Shown here piece after piece: positions 1-8,619 of a DNA stretch of 64,000 nucleotides. Within the stretch, counting starts at the first letter, position 1, and the number at the start of each line of letters is the position of its first letter. Where the stretch lies: the NCBI RefSeq assembly GCF_002803845.1, contig NZ_CP024985.1, positions 2,604,001 through 2,668,000 on the forward strand, written 5' to 3'. This DNA is from Streptomyces lavendulae subsp. lavendulae. GTDB taxonomy: Bacteria; Actinomycetota; Actinomycetes; Streptomycetales; Streptomycetaceae. Both the position numbers and the translations under genes were made by a program. The notes below the pieces were generated by a model, which was given only the letters and a program-made list of their open reading frames with translations, ran no database searches and was not told where the DNA came from.

Positions 1-2
1 GC

Positions 3-1142
3 GTGGCAGCGCTGGCGCTGACCGCCGCGGCGTGCGGGTCCGGCGACGGCGGGGCTGGCGGCGACGCCAAGCCGACCGTGGCCGCGCCCCCGCCCGCCGC
101 CGCCACGGACGGGATCAAGATTCCGCAGGAACTCAAGGACAGGCTCAAGCAGCACGGGTTCGACATGGAGAAGTGGAAGGGGGGCGCGTGGAAGAACTGG
201 AAGAAGGAGGACTGGCTCCGCGAGGCGGGCGACTACGTCAACCCGATCATCGACGGCCTGTGGGACCCCGACCGCATGCGTGACGCGGAGCAGCCGCAGA
301 CCCCGGCGGTCGACCCGGACGCGGGCAAGGACCAGGGCGTCACCGACCCGACGCCGGCCGCCGTGACGGCGAAGCCGGCCTCCGCGCCGTACCACGCGAG
401 CGTTCCCGCCTCCGGCAAGGTCTTCTTCGACGGCCCCGAGGGTTCGATGGTCTGCTCGGCGACCGTGGTGAAGGACCCGGCCCACCCCGGCAAGTCCAAC
501 ATGGTCTGGACGGCGGGCCATTGCGTCCACGCGGGCAAGGCCGGCGGCTGGTACCGCAACATCGCCTTCGTCCCGTCCTACAACAACGCGGGCCAGCCGG
601 CGGCGGCGCTCAAGGGCGCGCCGCGCGAGCAGGTGGCCCCGTACGGCGTGTGGTGGAGCGACTGGGCGCAGACGTCCGACCAGTGGATCGCGACCGGCGG
701 TCCGACGGGAGGGGCGGGTGCCCCGTACGACTTCGCGGTGCTGCACGTGACCCCGGAGAAGGGCGGCGGCAAGTCGCTGGAGGAGACGGTCGGCTCGGCG
801 CTCCCGGTGGAGTTCAACGCTCCGGCCGTGTCGAAGGTCGCGAGCATCACGGCGACGGGCTATCCGGCGGCGGCTCCCTTCGACGGGCAGAAGGCGTTCC
901 AGTGCGCGGACAAGCCGGGCCGGCTGGCGCTGACGCAGGCGGACCCGGTGATGTACCGGATCGGCTGCACGATGACCGGTGGTTCCTCCGGTGGCGGCTG
1001 GGTCGCGGCGGGCGCCGACGGCAAGCCGGCGCTGGTGTCGAACACCTCGATCGGCCCCGCCAAGGCGGGCTGGCTGGCCGGACCCAAGCTGGGCCCGGAG
1101 GCCAAGGGGATCTACACGGCGGTCAGCGGCAAGTTCAAGTGA
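3..1142 (+). CDS. Trypsin-like serine protease lipoprotein (5' end cut by window)
   Basis: Secreted S1-fold (chymotrypsin-type) endopeptidase. The visible N-terminus ends in a lipobox (LTAAAC-G), so the protein is probably membrane-anchored. The signal peptide's charged n-region is missing, so the true start lies before position 1; the GTG at 3 is only the first in-frame codon. A proline/alanine linker and a charged W/K-rich segment (about residues 45-80) precede the catalytic domain. The triad is readable: His in TAGHC near residue 173, Asp in YDFAVLH near 242, Ser in TGGSSGGGW near 327. No activating propeptide is obvious. It converges on hflX and shares a strong terminator with it. Substrate unknown. 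Confidence 0.88.
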   Translation: MAALALTAAACGSGDGGAGGDAKPTVAAPPPAAATDGIKIPQELKDRLKQHGFDMEKWKGGAWKNWKKEDWLREAGDYVNPIIDGLWDPDRMRDAEQPQTPAVDPDAGKDQGVTDPTPAAVTAKPASAPYHASVPASGKVFFDGPEGSMVCSATVVKDPAHPGKSNMVWTAGHCVHAGKAGGWYRNIAFVPSYNNAGQPAAALKGAPREQVAPYGVWWSDWAQTSDQWIATGGPTGGAGAPYDFAVLHVTPEKGGGKSLEETVGSALPVEFNAPAVSKVASITATGYPAAAPFDGQKAFQCADKPGRLALTQADPVMYRIGCTMTGGSSGGGWVAAGADGKPALVSNTSIGPAKAGWLAGPKLGPEAKGIYTAVSGKFK

Positions 1143-1160
1143 GCCGCGGTACATGACACG

Positions 1161-1196
1161 ACCGAGGGCCCCTCGCCTGCGCGAGGGGCCCTCGGT
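1161..1196. terminator. Bidirectional hairpin terminator between protease and hflX
   Basis: Perfect 16-bp inverted repeat (ACCGAGGGCCCCTCGC, loop CTGC, then its complement) between two convergent genes. There is no U-tract, as is usual for streptomycete terminators. Confidence 0.85.
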
Positions 1197-1232
1197 CATG
1201 TGGTGCGGTGTGGTGCCGTGTCCGCTGTTCGG

Positions 1233-2738
1233 CTACTGCTTGGCGGGCACGTACGGTGCCAGGTCCGCCGCCAGTTCCTGGTGGACCCGGGCCTTGAGCA
1301 GGGTGCCCTCCGGGGTGTGCTCCTCGGAGATGACCTCGCCCTCGGCGTGCGCCCGGGCGATCAGCGCGCCGCGGGTGTACGGGACCAGCGCCTCCACCTC
1401 GACCTCGGGCCGGGGCAGCTCGGCGTCGATGAGCGCGAGGAGTTCCTCGATGCCCATGCCGGTGCGCGCCGAGACGGCGATGGAGTGCCGTTCGATGCGC
1501 AGCAGCCGCTGCAGGACCAGCGGGTCCGCGGCGTCCGCCTTGTTGATCACCACGATCTCGGGCACGTTGACGGCGCCGACCTCGCGGATCACCTCGCGCA
1601 CGGCCGCCAGCTGCTCCTCCGGCGCCGGGTGCGAGCCGTCCACGATGTGCAGGATGAGGTCGGAGTCGCCGACCTCCTCCATCGTGGAGCGGAACGCCTC
1701 GACCAGGTGGTGGGGCAGGTGCCGGACGAAGCCCACCGTGTCGGCCAGGGTGTAGACCCGGCCGGAGGGGGTCTCCGCGCGGCGCACGGTCGGGTCGAGG
1801 GTGGCGAACAGTGCGTTCTCCACCAGGACGCCCGCGCCCGTGAGGCGGTTGAGCAGGGAGGACTTTCCGGCGTTGGTGTAGCCGGCGATGGCGACCGAGG
1901 GCACCTTGTTGCGGCGCCGTTCCTGCCGCTTGATGTCGCGGCCGGTCTTCATCTCCGCGATCTCCCGGCGCATCTTCGCCATCTTCTCGCGGATGCGGCG
2001 CCGGTCGGTCTCGATCTTGGTTTCACCGGGGCCTCGGGTGGCCATGCCGCCACCGCCGCCGCCGCCCATCTGCCGGGACAGCGACTGACCCCAGCCGCGC
2101 AGGCGCGGCAGCATGTACTGCATCTGCGCGAGCGCGACCTGCGCCTTGCCCTCTCGGGACTTGGCGTGCTGGGCGAAGATGTCGAGGATGAGCGCGGTCC
2201 GGTCGACGACCTTGACCTTGACGACGTCTTCGAGCGCGATGAGCTGGCCGGGGCTGAGCTCACCGTCGCAGACGACGGTGTCGGCGCCGCTCTCCAGCAC
2301 GATGTCGCGCAGTTCGCGGGCCTTGCCGGAGCCGATGAAGGTGGCCGGGTCGGGCTTGTCGCGACGCTGCATCACACCGTCGAGGACGAGGGCGCCCGCG
2401 GTCTCGGCGAGGGCGGCGAGCTCCGCGAGGGAGTTCTCGGCGTCCTGCACGGTCCCGGAGGTCCACACACCGACGAGGACCACGCGCTCCAGGCGGAGCT
2501 GTCGGTACTCGACCTCGGTGACGTCTTCGAGTTCGGTGGAGAGACCGGCGACGCGGCGCAGGGCCGCGCGCTCGGAGCGGTCGAGCTGGTCGCCGTCCCG
2601 CTCTCCGTCGATCTCGTGGCTCCAGGCGACGTCCTCTTCCATCAGGGCATCGGCCCGAAGGCTCTCGGTGAAGCTCTGCGAGTCCCGCACGTTCTGCGCG
2701 TCCCGCGGGTCCTGGGAAGGGGAAGAAGAGGAGGTCAT
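1233..2738 (-). CDS. hflX: Ribosome-associated GTPase HflX
   Basis: Translational GTPase that splits stalled or hibernating 70S ribosomes. An N-terminal HflX domain (about residues 70-190) is followed by a glycine-rich linker (GGGGGGG), a coiled coil rich in R/E/K, and the G domain. The G domain has the P-loop GYTNAGKSS near residue 286, a DTVGF G3 motif and NKAD G4. At 501 aa it is normal for actinobacteria, which carry a longer N-terminus than E. coli HflX. The start has AAGGA five bases upstream. HflX-family proteins in actinomycetes have been linked to macrolide/lincosamide resistance; nothing in the sequence tells whether that applies here. Confidence 0.96.
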   Translation of the reverse strand: MTSSSSPSQDPRDAQNVRDSQSFTESLRADALMEEDVAWSHEIDGERDGDQLDRSERAALRRVAGLSTELEDVTEVEYRQLRLERVVLVGVWTSGTVQDAENSLAELAALAETAGALVLDGVMQRRDKPDPATFIGSGKARELRDIVLESGADTVVCDGELSPGQLIALEDVVKVKVVDRTALILDIFAQHAKSREGKAQVALAQMQYMLPRLRGWGQSLSRQMGGGGGGGMATRGPGETKIETDRRRIREKMAKMRREIAEMKTGRDIKRQERRRNKVPSVAIAGYTNAGKSSLLNRLTGAGVLVENALFATLDPTVRRAETPSGRVYTLADTVGFVRHLPHHLVEAFRSTMEEVGDSDLILHIVDGSHPAPEEQLAAVREVIREVGAVNVPEIVVINKADAADPLVLQRLLRIERHSIAVSARTGMGIEELLALIDAELPRPEVEVEALVPYTRGALIARAHAEGEVISEEHTPEGTLLKARVHQELAADLAPYVPAKQ

Positions 2739-2961
2739 TGGATCCTTACGTCGATTCGATTGCGTCCGCGCCGACCGCGGTCACGGCCCTGGTCACGGTC
2801 GGAGACCGGGGGCGTGCCCACGGTCAGGACCAGGTCAGGGCCAAAGGTACCGCTGTGCGTGACCAAACGCTGTCACGTCCAACGTGTGACCACGTCCGGT
2901 GATTCCCCGGTCGGATTCCCCGGTCGGCCTCGTCGATGGTGACATGCCCGTTCCTGGCCCG
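2739..2961. other. Intergenic region upstream of hflX
   Basis: 223 bases between the M1 peptidase stop and the hflX start, both minus strand. I see no gene. A run of GGTCAC/GACCGT-like direct repeats lies around 2779-2830. It should hold the hflX promoter, but no clear -10/-35 pair could be chosen. Confidence 0.4.
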
Positions 2962-4530
2962 TCATACCGTTTTTCCGGCGGCCGGATCCGCGACGGCCGC
3001 CTTCGGAGCCGTCCCGGGGGCTGCCTGGGGGGCTGCCTTGGGGGCCGTCTTCGGGGCCGTCTTCGGGGCCGTCTTCGGGGTCGGCTTCGGCGCCGTGGAG
3101 CCGCTCCACTCCGGGTGGCCCGGCATCGGCGGAGTGGTCTGCCCGTAGAGCCACGGCTCCAGGAAGGCCCCCAGGTCGCGTCCCGCCTCCCGGGAGGCCA
3201 GGCGTACGAAGTCCTCCGTGCCCGCGGTTCCGTCCTTGTGCTCCGCCACCCAGCTCCGCTCGACCCGGTCGAAGGCCTCGCCGCCGATCTCCTGCCGCAG
3301 GGCGTAGAGGATCAGCGCGGCCCCGTCGTAGACCACCGGCCGGAACAGCCCGATCTTCTCCCCCGGGGCCGCCGCCTTCGGGGCCGCCGGGGGGCCGCCC
3401 GCGGCCCGCCACTGGTCGGAGCGCTGGTAGGCCTCGCGCATGCGCCGTTCCAGGGAGTACTTGCCGAGGCCGTCCGCGTATAGGGCCTCGTACCAGGTCG
3501 CGTGTCCTTCGTTGAGCCACAGGTCGGACCAGGTCCGCGGGGTCACGCTGTCGCCGAACCACTGGTGCGCGAGCTCGTGGACCATGACGGACTCCACGTA
3601 CCACTCGGGGTAGCCCTCCCCCGCGAAGAGCCCGTTCTCGAAGAGGGAGAGGGTCTGCGTCTCCAGCTCGAATCCGGTCTTGGCCCGGGCGATGAGCACT
3701 CCGTAGTTCTCGAAGGGGTAGCGGCCGACCCGCTCCTCCATCCACTCGATGTGCCCCGCGGTCTTGGCCAGCCAGGGCTCCAGCCGCTCCCGGTCCGCGG
3801 CGGGCACGACGTCGCGCAGCGGCAGTCCGTGCGGCCCGGTGCGGTGGACCACGGCGGACCGGCCGACCGAGACCTGGGCCAGCTCGGTGGCCATCGGGTG
3901 CAGGGTCTTGTACGTCCACACCGCCGCGCCGCCCGCGCGGGCGGCGGGGAGGCTGCTGGGGACCCCGTTGGCGACGACCGTCGTCCCGGCGGGGGCGGTG
4001 ACCCGGAAGGTGAAGTACGCCTTATCCGCGGGATGGTCGTTGCAGGGGAAGACGCGGTGGGCGGCGTCGGCCTGGTTGGCCATGGCCAGGCCGTCCTCCG
4101 TGGGCACCCACCCGCCGTCGGCGCGGCCGCGCGGGTCGCTGGTGTGCCGGACGACGAGGTGCAGCGGCGTTCCCGCGGGCACGGCGTGCGCGGGGGTCAG
4201 CACGAGGTCCTCGCCGACGCTGTCGACGCCCGCCGGTTCCCCGTTGACCTCGGCGGAAGCCACCGTTCCGTTGGTGAAGTCCAGGTTGATCCGCTCCAGC
4301 GGCTCCAGGGTGCGGGCCTCGATGACGGTGACCGCGTCGAGCGGGGTCAGGTTGTCCTTGTACGTGAGGGAGAGGTCGTACGAGAGGACGTCGTACCCCG
4401 GGTTGCCGAGCTCCGGGAACAGCCGGTCGCCGATGCCCAGGGGCTTCGGCGGGGGCAGCACGGCGGCGACGAGGGTCAGGGAGGCCGCCGCGAGGAGGGC
4501 GGCGCGCAGGCGCGGGGAGGAGAGCTGCAT
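2962..4530 (-). CDS. Secreted M1-family zinc metallopeptidase
   Basis: Gluzincin aminopeptidase (M1, aminopeptidase N-like). The zinc site is complete: HELAHQW with the distal Glu in WLNEGHATWYE. An N-terminal beta-sandwich precedes the catalytic domain. The protein stops soon after the catalytic domain and lacks the large C-terminal ERAP-type domain, like other short bacterial M1 enzymes. I chose the ATG at 4530 because it begins directly with a signal peptide (MQLSSPRLRAALLAAASLTL); an in-frame ATG at 4587 would add 19 residues. The last ~45 residues are a low-complexity Ala/Pro/Lys tail made of PKTA-type repeats. rshA lies just upstream on the same strand. Confidence 0.9.
   Translation of the reverse strand: MQLSSPRLRAALLAAASLTLVAAVLPPPKPLGIGDRLFPELGNPGYDVLSYDLSLTYKDNLTPLDAVTVIEARTLEPLERINLDFTNGTVASAEVNGEPAGVDSVGEDLVLTPAHAVPAGTPLHLVVRHTSDPRGRADGGWVPTEDGLAMANQADAAHRVFPCNDHPADKAYFTFRVTAPAGTTVVANGVPSSLPAARAGGAAVWTYKTLHPMATELAQVSVGRSAVVHRTGPHGLPLRDVVPAADRERLEPWLAKTAGHIEWMEERVGRYPFENYGVLIARAKTGFELETQTLSLFENGLFAGEGYPEWYVESVMVHELAHQWFGDSVTPRTWSDLWLNEGHATWYEALYADGLGKYSLERRMREAYQRSDQWRAAGGPPAAPKAAAPGEKIGLFRPVVYDGAALILYALRQEIGGEAFDRVERSWVAEHKDGTAGTEDFVRLASREAGRDLGAFLEPWLYGQTTPPMPGHPEWSGSTAPKPTPKTAPKTAPKTAPKAAPQAAPGTAPKAAVADPAAGKTV
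3033..3085. repeat. Short tandem repeats encoding the PKTA tail
   Basis: Imperfect 12-bp units (GGGGCCGTCTTC on the plus strand) repeated four or more times inside the 3' end of the M1 peptidase gene. They encode Ala-Pro-Lys-Thr repeats. Confidence 0.7.
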
Positions 4531-4709
4531 CCACCACCGCTTACCAGCGCCCGTCGCGCGCCGGCGAACGACGCGCGACGGGGGCACCCGAACGTGTGGC
4601 GCCCGCCGTTGGCCTGGCCGCTCACGCCCCCGGCGTACGCCCCCTCACCCCGCGCCGCACCCCCTCTGATCCGGGACCCCGCCCCGGCCCCCGCCCTCCC
4701 CCGGAAGTC

Positions 4710-6800
4710 TCAGGCCCGGCTGACGTCGTAGACGCCGGGCACGTCCCGCATCGCGCGCATCAGGGCGGGCAGGCCCGTCGCGTCGGGCAGTTGCAGCGTG
4801 TAGGAGTGCCGGACCCGCTGCTCGACCGGCGGCTCCACTGTGGCCGAGACCACCTCGACCCCCTGACGGGCGATGGCCTCGGTCAGATCGGCCAGCAGGT
4901 GTGGGCGGCCGAACGATTCAGCGAGCAGGGTCACGCGGCAGTCCGCGGTGGCCCGCCAGTGCACGGCGACGGAGGTGCGGCCCACGGAACGCATCTGGGC
5001 CACGGCCGGACAGTGGATCCGGTGGACGGTGACGGCCCCGCCCCGGACGACGAACCCGGCGACCGCGTCGGGCGGCACCGGCGTACAGCAGCCGGCGAGC
5101 CGTACGTGGGCGTCGGGGAGGTCGGCGACGGCGTTGCCCCCGCCGCCCCGCAGCCCGGTGACGGACAGCGGGGCCCGGGGGGCCGCGGTGGCGGGACCGG
5201 CGCCGTCGGGATGGGCCGCGAGCCAGCTGCCGATGGCGATCCGGGCGGCGGGGGTCCGGGCGTGCTCCAGCCAGTCGGCGGCCGGCCCGGAGGAGGCGTC
5301 GTGGGCGAGGAGCAGCTGCACGGTGTCCCCGTCGGAGAGCGGGGAGGACAGGGAGGTGAGGCGCCCGTTGACCCGGGCGCCGATACAGCCGTGGGCCGCC
5401 TCGCCGTACTGGGCGTAGGCGGCGTCGATACAGCTGGCCCCGGCCGGGAGGCTGATCGCGGCGGTGGCGTCGCCGTCCTCGCGGAACACGGTGATCTCGC
5501 GGTCCTGCGCCAGCTCCGCGCGCAGCACGCTCCAGAAGGTGTCCGGGTCGGGCGCGGACTGCTGCCAGTCGAGGAGCCGGGAGAGCCAGCCGGGACGGGT
5601 GGGGTCGACGCGCTCCTCGTCGCTGTCCGGGGCTTCCGGGCGGGTGCCGGTGGTGTACGGGTTGCCGAGGGCGACGACGCCCGCCTCCGCGACCCGGTGC
5701 ATCTGGCGGGTGCGGACGATGACCTCGGCGACGTACCCCTCGGGGACGGCGACGGCGGTGTGCAGGGACTGGTAGAGGTTGAACTTCGGGGCGGCGATGA
5801 AGTCCTTGAACTCGGAGACGACCGGGGTGAAGCAGGTGTGCAGCTCGCCGAGGACCCCGTAGCAGTCGGCGTTCTCGGCGACGAGGACGAGGATCCGGCC
5901 GAAGTCGGAGCCGCGCAGTTCGCCCCGGGTACGGGAGATGCGGTGGACGGAGACGAAGTGCCGCGGCCGTACCTGTACCTCGGCGGCGATCCCGGCGTCG
6001 CGCAGGACGGCGCGCACGGAGTCGGCGATGGCGGGGAGCGGGTCGGCGTCACCGGCGTGGGCGGCGATGAGCGCGCGGGTCTGCTCGTACTCCTCGGGGT
6101 GGAGGATGGCGAAGACGAGGTCTTCCAGCTCGGTCTTCAGGGCCTGGACGCCGAGCCGTTCGGCGAGGGGGATCAGGACGTCGCGGGTGACCTTGGCGAT
6201 GCGGGCCTGCTTCTCGGGGCGCATCACGCCGAGGGTGCGCATGTTGTGCAGCCGGTCGGCGAGTTTGATGGACATCACGCGGACGTCGTTGCCGGTGGCG
6301 ACGAGCATCTTGCGGAAGGTCTCCGGTTCGGCGGCGGCGCCGTAGTCGATCTTCTCGACCTTGGTGACCCCGTCGACGATGAAGCAGACCTCGTCGCCGA
6401 ATTCCGCGCGGACCTGATCGAGGGTCACGTCCGTGTCCTCGACGGTGTCGTGGAGGAGAGAGGCCGTCAGGGTGGTGGTCTCGGCGCCGAGTTCGGCGAG
6501 GATGAGCGTGACGGCGAGCGGATGTGTGATGTACGGCTCACCGCTTTTGCGCATCTGGCCGCGGTGGGAGGTCTCCGCGAGGAGGTAGGCCCGGCGCAGA
6601 ATGGACAGATCGGCGTCCGGATGGTGGGCACGGTGCGCTTCTGCTACGTGCCCGATCGCGTCCGGGAGCCGGTCCCGGGACGCGGGCCCGAGCAGGGCGG
6701 CTCGCCCCAGGCGGCGCAGATCCAGCCGGGTCCGGCCACGTCTGCGCAGCTCAGGACGCATTTCGGCATGTGCTTCGGGGTTCGTGGCCTCTGCACTCAT
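4710..6800 (-). CDS. rshA: RelA/SpoT homologue, (p)ppGpp synthetase/hydrolase RshA
   Basis: Bifunctional alarmone enzyme. Domain order: HD hydrolase domain (HDTVED motif about residue 100), synthetase domain (VRPRHF, FKDFIAAPK, LYQSLHT, then a retained Glu in VAEVIVRT), TGS domain (ITVFREDGD ... VNGR) and a C-terminal ACT domain. The chosen ATG at 6800 has GGAGGTG three bases upstream; an upstream in-frame start at 6884 has none. At 696 aa it is shorter than streptomycete RelA. Position beside dapF and hflX matches rshA, the second Rsh of streptomycetes, rather than relA. The synthetase domain has lost the conserved HW after the ...VAEAGV segment (VVALGNP here). Confidence 0.93.
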   Translation of the reverse strand: MSAEATNPEAHAEMRPELRRRGRTRLDLRRLGRAALLGPASRDRLPDAIGHVAEAHRAHHPDADLSILRRAYLLAETSHRGQMRKSGEPYITHPLAVTLILAELGAETTTLTASLLHDTVEDTDVTLDQVRAEFGDEVCFIVDGVTKVEKIDYGAAAEPETFRKMLVATGNDVRVMSIKLADRLHNMRTLGVMRPEKQARIAKVTRDVLIPLAERLGVQALKTELEDLVFAILHPEEYEQTRALIAAHAGDADPLPAIADSVRAVLRDAGIAAEVQVRPRHFVSVHRISRTRGELRGSDFGRILVLVAENADCYGVLGELHTCFTPVVSEFKDFIAAPKFNLYQSLHTAVAVPEGYVAEVIVRTRQMHRVAEAGVVALGNPYTTGTRPEAPDSDEERVDPTRPGWLSRLLDWQQSAPDPDTFWSVLRAELAQDREITVFREDGDATAAISLPAGASCIDAAYAQYGEAAHGCIGARVNGRLTSLSSPLSDGDTVQLLLAHDASSGPAADWLEHARTPAARIAIGSWLAAHPDGAGPATAAPRAPLSVTGLRGGGGNAVADLPDAHVRLAGCCTPVPPDAVAGFVVRGGAVTVHRIHCPAVAQMRSVGRTSVAVHWRATADCRVTLLAESFGRPHLLADLTEAIARQGVEVVSATVEPPVEQRVRHSYTLQLPDATGLPALMRAMRDVPGVYDVSRA

Positions 6801-6940
6801 GGGCACCTCCGACGGCTTCGACCGGCGGTGGCGGGCATGGGGTGAGCCCTCAGGGCCGGTGCCTGATGTTACCGACCCCACCACGTGGCGCAGTCCACCT
6901 CTCGCTCAGCGTGAAACGGATCACCCATGAGAGGGAATCT

Positions 6941-7816
6941 TCAGGCGAAAGCCGTTTCGCCGAGCCAGGCCGCCTCGAACTCGCCCGAGGCCACGATGAC
7001 GGCCGGTCCGGTCATGTCGATCCGCCCGTCGGGGTGCTCGGTGATGGCGAGCGTGCCGCCGGGCAGGTCGACGGTGTACGTGACCGGTTCGCCGGTGACG
7101 GCGGGGTCCACGCCGTCACGGCGGATGGCGGCCACGGCGACGGCGCAGGCGCCGGTGCCGCAGGAGCGGGTCTCGCCGGAGCCGCGCTCGTGGACGCGCA
7201 TGGCGACGTGCCGGGGACCACGGTCGACGACGAACTCGACGTTGACCCCGGTGGGGTAGGCGGAGGCAGGGCTGAACGGCGGCGGGCTGTACAGGTTTCC
7301 GGCCTGGTCGAGGCTTTCGACGAACGCCACCGCGTGCGGGTTGCCCATGTTCACGTTCCGCGCCGGCCAGGTGTGCTCGCCGACGGAGACGGTGACCTCC
7401 CCCTCGGGGAGTTCGGCGCGGCCCATGGAGACGGTGACGTCGCCGGCCTTGTCGAGGTGGACCTGCTTGACGCCGCCCCGGGTGGCCACGGCGAGGTCGC
7501 CGGGCTCGACGTGGCCGGCGTGGTGGAGGTAGCGGGCGAAGACGCGCACGCCGTTGCCGCACATCTCGGCGACGGAGCCGTCGCTGTTGCGGTAGTCCAT
7601 GAACCACTCGGCCCGGTCGGCCAGGTGTGCCGCGTCGGGGTGGGCGGCGGAGCGCACCACGTGGAGCACACCGTCGGCCCCGATGCCGGCGCGCCGGTCG
7701 CACAGGGCGGCGACGGCGCTCGCGGGCAGCTCGATGGCGTTGTCCGGGTCCGGGATGATCACGAAGTCGTTCTCGGTCCCGTGACCCTTGAGGAAGGAGA
7801 GGGTGGTGTGCGTCAC
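6941..7816 (-). CDS. dapF: Diaminopimelate epimerase
   Basis: Converts LL- to meso-diaminopimelate, for lysine. Streptomyces peptidoglycan itself uses LL-DAP. Both catalytic cysteines are visible: EMCGNGVR near residue 88 and SCGTGA near 222 (GSGETRSCGTGAC). The length of 291 aa is standard. The start is a GTG with a -10-like TACCAT six bases before it and no Shine-Dalgarno, suggesting a leaderless transcript. Upstream on the same strand are miaA and a small membrane protein. Confidence 0.96.
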   Translation of the reverse strand: MTHTTLSFLKGHGTENDFVIIPDPDNAIELPASAVAALCDRRAGIGADGVLHVVRSAAHPDAAHLADRAEWFMDYRNSDGSVAEMCGNGVRVFARYLHHAGHVEPGDLAVATRGGVKQVHLDKAGDVTVSMGRAELPEGEVTVSVGEHTWPARNVNMGNPHAVAFVESLDQAGNLYSPPPFSPASAYPTGVNVEFVVDRGPRHVAMRVHERGSGETRSCGTGACAVAVAAIRRDGVDPAVTGEPVTYTVDLPGGTLAITEHPDGRIDMTGPAVIVASGEFEAAWLGETAFA

Positions 7817-7883
7817 CCGCCCATGGTACCGAGGGCTTCCGGTCCCGGCCGGGGCAGGTCAGCGAGGTGTCAGCGGCGCCGGG

Positions 7884-7921
7884 CGTCCTCGCCGGGCCGT
7901 CCTCGCCCGGGCGTCCTCGCC
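7884..7921. repeat. Three copies of CGTCCTCGCC
   Basis: The 10-mer CGTCCTCGCC occurs at 7884, 7899 and 7912 in the short gap between dapF and the upstream membrane protein gene. Function unknown. Confidence 0.6.
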
Positions 7922-7934
7922 GACGCGGACGGCT

Positions 7935-8507
7935 CTAGCGGAGCCGCGCCACCCGGTACACGGCGAGCGCTACGACGGCCAGCGCGACCAGCGCGTACAG
8001 TCCGGCCATCCGCCAGTCGGGGCGGCGGCCGCTGCCGCGCGGCGGGAGCCCCGGCCACGTGTAGCCGACGCGGCGCGCGGCCATCATCCCCCAGCCGCCG
8101 GCGCAGCAGCTGATGAGGAAGCCGAGCATGGCGACGACGGCGCCGCCGTCCCCGAACTCGAAGGCGAGGGGGAAGGCGAACATCAGGGAGCCGGCGGCGG
8201 CCAGCATCACGATGGGGGCGATCTGCCAGATCCGCAGACGGCGCTGCGGGCGCAGCTCGACCTCGACGGCGGGGCCGGTGGCGTCCTCGCTGCCCGGTTC
8301 GGGCGCGTCGGGGCCGTCCGGGGTCAGCCGTGCGGGATCCGCGGGCAGACCCAGGCCGTCGGGAGCGTCCACGGACTCCCGGGCGTCGGAGCCGGCGGGG
8401 CCGCCGGCTGCGCCCGGTCCCGCGGGGCCGCCGAGGGCTCCGTGAAGCATCGGGTCCGCTTCCTGCCTGGTGTCGTCCCGCCCGGTGTCACGAGGGCCGG
8501 CCTCCAT
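7935..8507 (-). CDS. Small integral membrane protein, function unknown
   Basis: About 190 aa. A polar, Pro/Gly/Asp-rich N-terminal half is followed by three hydrophobic segments (IWQIAPIVMLAAAGSLMFAF, a Gly/Ala/Cys-rich second segment, and a C-terminal LYALVALAVVALAV helix). I place the start at the ATG at 8507 because GGGAGGG lies about ten bases upstream; the frame is open to an ATG at 8615. It lies just downstream of miaA and is probably cotranscribed with it. No domain recognised. Confidence 0.75.
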   Translation of the reverse strand: MEAGPRDTGRDDTRQEADPMLHGALGGPAGPGAAGGPAGSDARESVDAPDGLGLPADPARLTPDGPDAPEPGSEDATGPAVEVELRPQRRLRIWQIAPIVMLAAAGSLMFAFPLAFEFGDGGAVVAMLGFLISCCAGGWGMMAARRVGYTWPGLPPRGSGRRPDWRMAGLYALVALAVVALAVYRVARLR

Positions 8508-8619
8508 AGCCACGCGCCCTCCCCACTTCGGACTTCGTACGCCGCTGTTCAGAAGTTTGATGATGGCACGGTCCCGGGCCCCCGACGGGCGCACGGGGCT
8601 TCCCGATGCCATCACGTGA

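Noticed and set aside
1200..2942. 580-codon plus-strand frame opposite hflX
   Set aside because: Antisense shadow; low complexity and no motif.
7814..7825. Four-codon ORF ATGGGCGGGTGA overlapping the dapF start
   Set aside because: It overlaps the probable -10 (TACCAT) of a leaderless dapF transcript, so it is likely not transcribed.
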